Assembly: GCA_964059195.1 (NCBI GenBank)
Contig: CAXKWD010000001.1
Span: 156,538,532-156,602,531, forward strand
DNA length: 64,000 bases
From: Ectobius pallidus
Lineage: Eukaryota; Arthropoda; Insecta; Blattodea; Ectobiidae
Reading direction: 5' to 3'
How positions within the stretch are numbered: position 1 is the first letter of the stretch; each line of letters begins with the position of its first letter. The notes under the pieces were generated by a model. It worked only from the letters and a program-made list of their open reading frames with translations, was not told the origin of the DNA and searched no databases. Position numbers and translations under genes: made by a program. Positions 24,801-36,800 of the stretch are shown here, one piece after another.

Positions 24801-27800
24801 GGGAAGCCCTGTATAACATCTATACTGGTAAATTGCTTTGCTCTGGTGTTTTTATGCTCCTTTTTACCATCTGAATAGGTTATATGAGAGATTCGTGGCC
24901 TTACGCTGAAGAGTATAGTGTCGAGATATATCTCCAGTGAACTATTCAGATTGTGAACTGGTTTTAACTTAATTTTTTATAGTATGTTACAGATCAATGG
25001 CGAAGACAAACTTCATCTTTATGAGTACCGAAACGGCGTCCCGGGGAAGGTCATGGGCTCTAAAGGTTTATGGAGGGGGTCCATGGCGAGAAAGGTCATG
25101 GGCCCCGAAGATTTATGGAGGGGGTCCATGGCGAGAAAGGAAAAGCGACGCTGGAGTAGGGAAGCCCTGTATAACATCTATACTGGTAAACTGCTTTGCT
25201 CTGGTGTTTTTATGCTCCTTTTTACCATCTGAATAGGTCATATGAGAGATTCGTGGCCTTACGCTGAAGAGTATAGTGTCGAGATATATCTCCAGTGTAC
25301 TATTCAGATTGTGAACTGGTTTTAACTTAATTTGTTATAGTATGAGTACCGAAACGGCATCCCGGGAAGGTCATGGGCTCTAAAGGTTTATGTATGTATG
25401 TATGTATTTATTCACACTGCAATTGGGCTTTGCCCGGTGGCAGTGGTATCAATTACATTTACATTACAAGAAAACATTAAAAATTATTACAGATATCCAT
25501 TCTAATAACTAATAACCTAATATTCCTAACAAATTATGGAATTAAATAATAAATTAAATAAAGAAATTAAATAAAGAAATTAAATATGAGTTAATGAAAA
25601 AAAATACTTAAATACATGTCAAATTAAAAATTTAAAAAAAAATTATATTTATGGACGGGGTTCAAGGCGAGAAAGGCAAAGCGACGCCGGAGTAGGGAAG
25701 CCCTGTATAACTCAATACTGGTGAGTTGCATCGCTCTGGAGTCTTTTGTTCCTTTTTATAAATGAATAGTTCAGGTGAAGGATTCATGGCATTATGCTGA
25801 AGAGTATGGTGTCGTGATCTTTGTCCTGTGAACTATTCAGATTGTGAACTGGTTTTTATTTCATTTTTATGTATGTTGCAGTTGACGGGCGAAGAGACGA
25901 GGACTTCTTCAAGGCCGGTACCCAACCAGCGTCCCGGCGTAGGACTGGTTTTGTCAACATTATGAAGGAAACAAACTACCAAGCAGCATCGGCGATCGTC
26001 ATCGTTAAACTACCCAACCGAAGACACAGAGTTCATCGATGTCAGTACCGAAACAGCGTCTCGACGGTGGTCATGGGCCCTGAAGATTTATGGAGGGGGT
26101 CCATGGCGAGAAAGGTCATGGGCCCTGAAGATTTATGGAGGGGGTCCATGGCGAGAAAGGTCATGGGCCCCGAAGATTTATGGAGGGGGTCCATGGCTAG
26201 AAAGACAAAGCGACGCTGGAGTAGGGAAGCCCTGTATAACAACTATACTGGTGAGTTGCATTGCTCTGGAGTCTTTTGTTCCTCTTTTATAACTGAATAG
26301 TTCAGGTGAAGGATTCATGGCCTTATGCTGAAGAGTATGTTGTCGTGGTCTTTGTCCTGTGAACTATTCAGATTGTGAACTGGTTTTTATTTCATTTTTA
26401 TATATGTTGCAGTTGCCAGCCGAAGAGACGAGGACTTCTTCAAGGCCTGTACCTAACCAGCGTCCCGGCGTAGGACTGGTTTTGTCAACATTAAGAAGGA
26501 AACAAGCTACTAAGCAGCATCGGTGAACGTCATCAGCGAACTACCCGACCGAAGACGCAGAGTTCCTCGATGTCAGTATCGAAACAGCGTCTCGACGGTT
26601 GTCATGGGCCCTGAAGATTTATGGAGGGGGTCCATGACGAGAGAGGTCATGAGATATTAGTTATGTGATCATTCCAAGAAAGTTTAGTATCCAGCACAAA
26701 TCCAAGCAATTCACTGGAGATATGTCACGACATCATACTCTTCAGCATCAGGCCTTGAATCTTTCAAATGACCTATTCAGATGGTAAAGGGGAGCAAAAA
26801 AACGCAAAAACGATGAAACTTACCAGAATTGGAGTTGTACAGAGCTTCCCTACTTAAGCGCCGCTTTGACTTTCTCGCCATGGACCCCCCGAAGATTTAT
26901 GGAGGGGGGTCCATGGCGAGAACGTCAAAGCGTCGCTTAAGTAGGGAAGCTCTGTACAACTCCAATTCTGGTAAGTTTCATCGTTTTTGCGTTTTTTGCT
27001 CCTCTTTTACCATCTGAATAGGTCATTTGAAAGATTCAAGGCCTGATGCTGAAGAGTATGATGTCGTGACATATCTCCAGTGAATTGCTTGGATTAGTGC
27101 TGGATACTAAACTTTCTTGGAATGATCACATAACTAATATCTGTAAAAAATTGTCAAGGATCCTGTATGCACTTCCTATACTAATAAATACTGTAAATAT
27201 AAATCTTCTGAAGTATGTGTACCATTCACTCTTTCATTGTCAGTTATTGTATGGAGTACATTTATGGGGGCATTCCTCAAATACAATAAAAATCTTTAGA
27301 CTTCAGACAGCAGCTGTACATATTATAAGTACAAAAGCCAGTTATTATCATTGTAAACTTCTATTTATTGAAAACAATATTTTAACTTTTCCAGGTATTT
27401 ATATCTATACTTGCCTTGTTTATATTAAAAAAAGACAAAATACGTATTCTCTACAGTCTGATGGTCAGTGCTACAGTATGAGATCCAATGGAGCTCTCAA
27501 TGCAATGTATTGTCGTACATCGAAAACTTTGAATAGTTGGCAGAGCTTTGGTATTCAGTTTTTTAATCTTTTACCGGTACCTACTAAAGCTAGGAGTATA
27601 AGTTTGCTACATTTTAAAAGGATATTGCATGAATGGTTAACTCTTAAGGCTTTTTATACTATTGACGAAGTTTTGGAAATTGGTTTTATTGATATAAATT
27701 TTTGATAAATCACCTGCATGCACTATGTCTAGTGTTTAATGTACGTGTATATTTATCTAATCACTAGCTTAAATGGCCCGGCGTCGCCCGGGTTTTGTAT

Positions 27801-30800
27801 TTTGTAATATGAAATTAACTTATGGAGGACTTTCGATGTTGAAACCTAGGTCCTTATATAATATGTATGTAGAATTCGAAATAAGGAAGAACGTCATATG
27901 GCACTCAGACTATTCCCTCAGAAAACGCTAGATATAGCCTTTTATGGCTCATGGAGGATGTCGAATGTTGCATTCCATTGCTTCTACACACCATGCCTGG
28001 GAGGAGTGCAAATAAGAAGAACAAGAAATTCTGGTTACATAAGATTGTAATGTCTTGACAGAAAATTGTATTTCTCACTCTCATATTACCATACAACCGT
28101 TTCGGGGCTGAAGTAAAAAAGAAATTCGATATCACTTTCATAATTTCCTTCCCAAAACCTGGAACATAATATACTGCGCGCGTAGGACTGAAAACGTTCC
28201 ATCCCATTTTGTCTTCTTTTAGATGATTAATGCCTCTGATAAACATCCCTAGGTCTATTTCTCAACTAATACAAAGCCTACAGCTATGAGTGATGTATCA
28301 GTGGATAGGATTTGTTACCGACTTCCGATATAGTATACTCACTGGCACACACTTAGTTGTCCCTGCAATACGACCGCTTATTCTACATCAAAATGTGAAG
28401 TGAGAAAATGATATTTTCCATGTCGAGGGTAGAGAAAGTTATGTGACTGCTTTATTTTCGTGGATTTTATTCTTCAAGAATTATTTTCACAAATGTATTA
28501 ATTACATCGATAGCATCAGAACTTGTTAAAGCCCAGTATTATAATATAGTTTCCAAAGCCCTATGTGAACACCGTAAACAATACTTTCGTTAAGTAAACA
28601 ATTGACAGCAGAACTTTCTAACTCTGCCTAATTTCACATTTCCAACTTTTCCCGTGGATTTTCCAAAAATGTTCTTTCATACAAACCTTGTCCTGACAAT
28701 TACGAACACAACAAAACAAAAATCAGCCAAATCGGTCGAGCCGTTCTCAAGTGATGCGGCAACAACCCTTTTGTAAATTCATTTTTATTAATATAGATTT
28801 GTAATAAAACAGAACTTTAAGCATCTCAAATGGTTTTATTAACGACCTTCCAGTAATCTGGCGTTTTCACCAATCTGGCACTATCCCAATCTGATATATG
28901 CCTGATTAGTGAGAGTCTACTGTATAACATAAATAAAAATACTTCCATATATTTATGAGAAGCTTCACTGATATATTATGAAAGTACTCACTAGAAAGGC
29001 TTCTGTTGCACCTCTTGATTCGATATAAATCTGCTTGTCAATTCTTTAATACTTGTCAATTCTATAGATACTTACAGACCGGGTTTGGGAAATTTTTCTT
29101 CTTGCCACAGAATCCCAATGCAGAAGCACATAACAAGTGATGTTTCAAATGACGGATCTGACTCCAGTTTTACATTGAACCTGGAAATGATAAACTTAAC
29201 TTCAGGGTACAATTGACTATTTATGTAAATTAAATAAGATATTGACAATTAACGACTTTAGACTTAACTTTTTCTTATATTTTTGCACAATGCACATTTC
29301 ATGGGCTTGGCCCACATTTTCAACTGCTAGTTACACTAGCAACATATGAGGAGGTATGTTTCAAACTGTATTAAGTCCACTTTTGTAAATTTTTCAGGAG
29401 AGAATAAAAACTGTTTAAATGTAAACTAAGGGATGTAAGAACACTTAGTTTTATGCATTTAATGGATTTAATTAAGTTAGACAAAAAAAGACTTCACCGG
29501 ATGATAAAGCATACTCCGAAGTCGGAACTATATAAAATCATATAAAACTCATGTTCGTCCGTGGGTGGACTTAACATGGTTTGAAACGTACCTCCTCATA
29601 TGTTTCATAGGCTTTGCCCACATTTTCAACTGCTAGTGTAACAACTATGTTCTACAAAAATGTAAGAAAAAGTGAAGTCAAAAGTGTTTAAATGTCTTAT
29701 TTAATTTACATAGTATAATGCTTCACTGTATAAAAGTGAAATTATTATATTATTTATAATTGACCATTTTATCACTTTTGCTTGCAATTCCCATTTTAAA
29801 AAGTGGATTGGCACAGGCTGTATTCATTTCAAGAAGTCCAAGCTTAACTAACATAATATGGGATGTTCTGTTCAAACCTCCTATATTTTATTTAATCATT
29901 GTTACAAGGTATGTGAAATTATGAATTGAGTTTAATACTAAAAGAAACAGAGACTCAAAGAACTGTCATTTACACACTAACATACTTCTACAAGTTCAAC
30001 ATTCACAGCACGAACAATATCATGTCTGTTTTCAATTTCATGCCATGCTGTGTCCAACATATCCATTGACACTGTTACAAATGGTCCACCATGTTCAATT
30101 GATGGATCTGAATCGGGATGTGTCAACGGGTATAACTTAAGGATCAGGGGTATGGAAAATTGGCACGTCTACTGTGCACATGCGCGAGGTACCCCAAAAA
30201 TAAACGTTTGGTGCTTCCTTTTGATGAACAGAATTATAGACCCATTTTTTTGCCATTTTGCTTTATGCTATTGTTGTGCAAAACACAGAATTATAGACCC
30301 ATTTTTTGTCATTTTGCTTTATGCTATTGTTGTGCAAAAAACAATCACATGAACACAAATGAAATAACAATTCACTGAGTTTCTCTTTCTTTCAATTTTG
30401 AGTACTGATCTCATTTCACAATTTCATAAACCTTATTAGCAACGATTAAACAAAAGATGGGAGATTTGGAAGGACACCATGTATTAATACAACTAACAGT
30501 ATTATTCATTCACATTCTTCATTTTCTGACCTTAAATTGCTATTTACTCATTTTTCATTTTGTTTACATTAATACAAATATAAACTGCAATAAATTTTAT
30601 ATTATTATAATTATATCCCACTGTACACACATAAATCAGAAGGGGAAAAAATAATAAAAATTAGAAATCTTGAATTTTAGTTCTGTTGAAAATTTCACAT
30701 ATTTTTAATGGGACAGCACACTTCTAAAACTTAAAATAATTAAATGAAAAATAATTGGATATCCAGTCAGAAATCTCTTCCCGAGCTATATGCCTACACA

Positions 30801-33800
30801 AACAAAATAAATACTTTTAATTTAATAATATTTTTATATGGAATTGTACTTGTCTTCAGACCTGGAGAATGACTTATGGGAGATCAATATTAAAAACATC
30901 ATGCTGGATGTTGGCTGCAGTTATTGTAAATTCTATAATTTAATTAACGTGGAAAGGGAAACACAATGGAGTGGAACAATAGTATAAACACATAATTTCT
31001 ACCAGAACACCAGCTACTTCATTATAATTTATTACTTACTAGTAATCGGTTTTCAAGAGGAACTCATTCTCATACTCAACTATGTTCAACTGCTAAACTT
31101 TCATCTTATACCACCCGATGTTGCTGCTGTGGTTTAATAAGTTTTCCAATTAGGCCTAAATCATTCTTCCCTGGCATGTCAAAGTTTTGAAGTGTGTTTC
31201 TGTATATTGTTGGTGTTTGTGCAAAATGTCATATGTTAAAACTACCAACTTTTCAGGAAAGGGAAAAGACTGAAAATGATAATCACACATCTATTACTAA
31301 TAAGTTATAATGAAAGAAAATACATTTTACTCACCAAAATATATGAATAATTGCTCCTAGCACATGGTCTCAGATTATGAGTTTCATATCAGACAATTTT
31401 CAGGAAATACTGAACGGACAAAGAACATGTGACGTTTTGTAAATGTTGAATTATTCATCTCCTATTGGTCAGAAACTTAAGATATTTGGCAGTCATTTGT
31501 AAAAACCAAAATAATCAATGTTTAGAGGGTGATACAAATTTCAATTTTTTGACGTATGACATTTTGCACGAACATCGATATTATCTTCTTCCATATGGTC
31601 AATTGAATCAGATAATGAACATTTTTAAGCAGAACCACTTCCTTGACTAAGCAGTGAACTGAAAAACTTATTAAACAGCAGCAGTGACATCATGGTACAA
31701 GACAGAAGTTCGGCAGTTGGATATGGCTGAAGTTTAGAGGGAGTTCCTCTTGAAAACTGTTTACTAGTGACCTTGATAGTAAGTAATAAATTATAATGAA
31801 GTAATGAGTGTTTTGAGAGATAGTAGGTGATTTAAAAAATTAAATGTTTTCAATGTATGTTGCAGTTTCATAATACAGTTTAAAATTACAAGTTATTAAT
31901 TGTAATTTGTATTCGATTATATTACTAATCCTAAATTATATTACTACATCCTTGGTGTGTTACAAGTTATATGCAAACTTACTACTTTCCCTGATGCTAG
32001 TGTTATAGCCCCATGCAAATAAATAATTACATCAGCATATTAAATTAAAGAATGTTGATAAGCTACTTGTATATCCCCCCCCCCCCCCCCCAAAAAAAAT
32101 TCATTATAATACCGGAAATTTCTAAGCTCAAATATTTCATTTCCATTTTACTTAGTTTCAGGTTAAGTTTTTAAAGTTAAGTTAATGATCCACCCAGACC
32201 CACAATAGCTATTATTGACAAATACGGATGACAGTAACATAATATAAATGTTACCTAAGGAAAATGTAGGTAAAGTTACTGCTTACTTGTAATTGTGGGC
32301 CCACACCAGCACACTAGGTACATTGACCAGAGTTACTGACAACCATAACAGAAGTGTTGTGAAGCAGAAATGCAGTTCAGAAAATGAATATTCTTTTTTC
32401 GTTTCTGTTTCCTGCTTGGTAACAGATTTATCATCTGATTCAGTCTGACTGTTGCCCTCTCCTGACGAAGTACAAGGAGCAACTGCAGTCTCATGGGTAT
32501 TACAGCTTTCATTTTGTGAAATGGCAGCAATCTGAGTATTAGTGTCCTCTGCTTCAAGGGCAGGTTTATCTTTGTTTTCAGTTTCTGATTCTTTCTTATC
32601 ATTTGTGTCATTCGTACTATCTTCAATCGCTTTGACATCTTCTGTATTATTAGAAGTTTCTTCTGTTTTGCTTTCATCTTTATCTTTCTCTTCTTTGCTT
32701 TCTTCTTCCTTTGAAGTATTATTCTTCTTCCGTTTTCCCAGAAGAAGTCTCAGTGAATATTTAAACAAGTCTTCCAAGTATTCTTCATACATTTTGCATA
32801 GCTGAAATCATATTTTCACATATTATTACTAATGTAGTCACACGGAAAATACTCTTTTAGTTAAGAACAATTGCATATGATTATGAAATAGACTCAATTT
32901 GATAAAAATTGAAAATGTTAAAATTCATTATGCCTTCACAAATGTTAAATTTCTCACAGTGGTTGCAAAAATCATACTAGGTGGCTTAAAAGAGCTTCTA
33001 CTCCATCCCTTATGTTGGCAGCCATGTACAAAAAATCAATAATCTGTCTGCACACATGCATACTAGGTGGCAGAACACTCCCAGAATGGCTGCACATTAT
33101 GTGATAAAATTATTTCACAAAGTAGTAATGGCTGTCTAAAAATAGTGTATGAGACATAAGGTAAAATTATTTTACTTTGCTCGCCCTTATGGGCTTGTTT
33201 TGCAAACATACCTATTCCAGGGTGTCCAGTGAGGCAAGCCGAAGAAATTCAAGCATAATTCAAGGATTTCAAGGCTTGAATTTCCAAAATTCAAAACAAT
33301 AGCTTTATTTACTAATATTAAAAATGTATGAACATAGGACACAATGAGTGAATATTAATGACTAATATTTCTGAAAATGGTAAAATTTTCGTAAAAACTA
33401 TCAACTTAAAAAAATATTAATGACTAATATTTCTGAAAACGGTAAAATTTTCATAAAAACTATCAACTTGAAACAAATATTAATGACTAATATTTCTGAA
33501 AATGGTAAAATTTTCGTAAAAACTATCAACTTAAAAGAAATATTCTCTTCTATGAGATGTTTCCCAAAGGTTCACAAAATTCAAGCAAAATTCAAGGATT
33601 TTTCCCAACATGGAAAATTCAAGCATAATTCCCGATTTTCAAGGCTGCTGGACACCCAGTATTCCCCCAAAAAATCTTGTTTTTACCGCTTGTTTCATAA
33701 CAACTATTTGCTACATTTTACAATACCTTAAGAAAAAAGAAAGCTCCTCCTACACACATGCTGAGACCACCACATGTCCTATAGTTAAGAACAATGAGGA

Positions 33801-36800
33801 AAGCAGCTACAGCAGCGGGTAACTTGGAAAGAGCAGCCATTGCCCATTCTGAGAATGTTATTGTTCCAGTCAGAGTTCTTGCTAGGAACCTGCAACATGT
33901 AAAATAAGACTGCTTCTATAATGCTGATTAGTGAAGCTAGAGAAGCACTGATATTTTCTTAATTTGTAAAGAAAAGGGAAAACAAATAAAATGTGTGCTT
34001 TATCCAGGACTTTTTTTTTTAATTTACACTTTTACAATATCTGATTTTTTAGTTTATCTTCTAAGTACACAAATTACAGCAGAATTTGGTAAGTTCAATC
34101 TGAAAAGTTTGAACAAAATGTAGAAAAGGGGGTAAAATGTTTTTCCGCCTAATCACCACTAAACGTTTATAAATACAATTCCAAATCAGAATTTACAATT
34201 AGTATACTGAATGGTATTTATTATCTGAGTTGCTGAAAAAACAACTCAGATAATAAATACCATTCAATACCATTGAACAAAAGTATGTTCTCCTATAAAT
34301 CAAATTACCCCAGTGGTGCAGAGGTAACATGCCTGTCCCTGGATCCAAAGGTTGTGAGTTCAAACCTGGCTACAGTTGATAGATTTTTCAGGATGTAAAA
34401 ATCATTGGGCATGAAGTCCTCCAAGAGGGACTATAAACCATGGGTCCCATGTTGTTGATTTACAGCACTTTAAAGAACTACAAGCCTCAATTACAGCCTC
34501 TCAGCCCAATTCCCTGGCCTTTTCATGTCAAAGTAATACCTTAGTTTCTTCTACATCAGCGGTTCCCACAATGTGGGGTCCATGACCCTTGGTTCCAAAA
34601 GATTGATGAAAGAGGTTCCCGAAGAATTCTGATATAACCACTGCCTTCTAGACTGTATTACTCGTGTATACACTGCCTGTCCTATACGGCTAATTTTGCG
34701 TAAGCGGCGACATTACAGATGGCAGCACCTTTCACACCCAGCTGCAATACCCTTTACATTACCGTATGCTGTGTTGCCCTCTGAAGTATAAATTCGGAAA
34801 CTGAAATATGCTGGAATTTCATGCTATCTGGGTGTGAGCTGTGTCGCCTCTACTGGAGAAATTAGGCAATTTAACAATACTCTGAACTCCATGTTAAAAT
34901 TAAGCATGGACAGGCAGTGTAATTCTCGAGACGGCGGTGGATATAACGTAACATATCTTTGCTTTCTCAAAAATTTTCATAAATTTTATCTCAAGCTATT
35001 TCAGGAATATACAAATAACAGTCATTAGCTGGATGGTTGATTCTACTGAATTTTACTGCCTTCCATTGAACCCCATTTCACGAAACTGGCTGCTTCAAGA
35101 TAGGCCCAAGCATTATGTTATTTTTATTCCACTTCTGAGTAGAGATCTTATGTAGACACACATTATTTTCAAAAGCTCATCATATACTTATAAAAATGTA
35201 ATGATTTGTGGCAAAAAGTACAACCTGATAGAGCTGAAATTTTACATAAACATAGTTTTTATTACCAGAAAGAACATAGAATTATAGTCGTTCACTCATC
35301 TCTGCTAATTCACCTAATATCGTGATCATTAAAATTCAATATCATTCAAAATGAACACAAGCCATCACAGAATAAGAAATGAACTGTTGAACACCAATAT
35401 TTTATAACCTACTTGTAAACCCAATAGAAGTACAAAGGACTACTGTAATTGGTTAGAGCATCTTTCTTGAATATTGTATCAAAATAAGTATTATAACAAG
35501 AAACATTAATTAAGATTTATGTGATGTTTTTGTCAGATAAATATTAGCTCTTTTGTAATAATAATTGGAAGCTCGTTATCTGTTCTTCATATGGGTGAAA
35601 AAATATTTTATACAGTTTTTAGCCCTACTCGAGAAACATCACAAGGAGAGAAGCTGTGTCATGCTAGAGCTTTGGCCAATGTGTCTTGCAGCATCTAATT
35701 CTAAGCTCTGTCACTTTTATGCACAGATATTACTCTGGCTTTTGATCAAATATTTGATAACTGCAGGTCAAGTAAACAAATAAACTCGTTCGCATGGAGT
35801 TAGGTGCAGACAGGTGTCATTCTCAAACTCTGGAAGAACATCTAAAACCCTGCAAAATACTTTCTCACCTGTAAGAAGTTATAGATACAAAATATCAAAA
35901 TTATACTGCTCTTATAATGATCCTCGAATGAAGCAAATGAATAAAAAAATGTGCCAAAATTCAATTAATGAGATAAATTATATTTATTAAAGTTGCTTTA
36001 TTGAATAAGTTCCATCTATTTTTTATATACGGAGTACTAGTTATCGTAACAAATACCTGAGAGCCATTTTGTGGGCAGTGTGTCCACTGAAGATAACAGC
36101 TAACCAGCAAGCGAGGCCAAGAAGATATGCTGTGGCATACGCTACAATGAACAAATACAGTGGTAGCACTATGAAATCCAGGTTCTGATCTTGCAGCATC
36201 ACAGCATCTGGCAGTGGTAACCATGGGTATACCAGTTTCACAAGTACAGACCACCTGCAAGTAGAAAATAAAATGACAAAAATTAGGAGATTCATCTGAT
36301 ATGGGACTTGAACCAGGGATCTTCAGCTATCCATGGAATCCCATTTCTATGATTAACCTAAATGGTCAACCAACTTAAAGACTAAACATCATAAGAAATA
36401 CCACCCGATGTTTTTTATTTGACCGACTACAATATTTTACACTTTAAGTGTAGAAAAACAGATAATATTGTTTAATATTGGATAATAGTGATTTAATAGT
36501 GATAATAGTGATAGCGATTTCTAAAAAACTTACAAAGAGCCTTTAAGGGCACTGATCACTATGATTTTAATAATTCCTGTTTTTAAAGATAATTTTTCCA
36601 CAAAATTTGCTAAAAATAAAAAATTCTATAATCTTACACTTTCAAGATTGTATTTGTTGATGTAATATGGTATAGTATGGTTAACAGAACGTCACGAGAA
36701 TGAAGTGAAGTGTTTTTAATAATGTAATAATGCTACTATTTTCTTAATTAAATTATAGAAGGTTTTAATGGATTTTATTTAAACACTTTCAAAACTAAAA

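Larger units (their letters stand above)
22480..26651 (+). repeat. Tandem array of exon-like units (about 350-bp period)
   Basis: Units share a 5' part (TTTAACTTAATTTTTTATGG then GTTACAG), a core (GTACCGAAACGGCGTCCCGG), one to three 45-bp minirepeats (GGTCATGGGCCC...GATTTATGGAGG...CCATGGCGAGAAA), a 3' core (AAGCGACGCTGGAGTAGGGA then CCCTGTATAAC...ACTG) and then GTGAGT, GTAAAT or GTAAAC. Cores lie at 22480-22625, 22780-22935, 24298-24470, 24633-24828, 24990-25188, 25340-25735 (interrupted), 25880-26252 and 26411-26651. Each core looks like an exon between a polypyrimidine-AG acceptor and a GT donor. The longest frame gives a 15-residue repeat, VMGPEDLWRGSMARK, then KRRWSREALYN. Some units carry stops in that frame (MAR-stop at about 24395 and 24735). 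Spacers fold through CTGAATAGTTC / GAACTATTCAG. I do not recognise the family. It lies inside PGAP1 intron 14, antisense to the gene. Confidence 0.75.

Noticed and set aside
24621..25236. Functional gene made of the STETASRRRSW-type frames
   Set aside because: This frame is not maintained across array units, and the alternative YRNGVPAK frame has stops in two units.
25387..26220. CRISPR-like array (regular repeats)
   Set aside because: Eukaryotic context; repeats are 45-bp tandem units with no unique spacers.
26042..26242. Minus-strand repeat protein (repeated LAMDPLHKSSGPMTF)
   Set aside because: Antisense reading of the 45-bp minisatellite; both strands are open there because of repeat composition.
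32542..32805. Plus-strand serine-rich ORF
   Set aside because: Shadow of the acidic PGAP1 exon 13 on the other strand.
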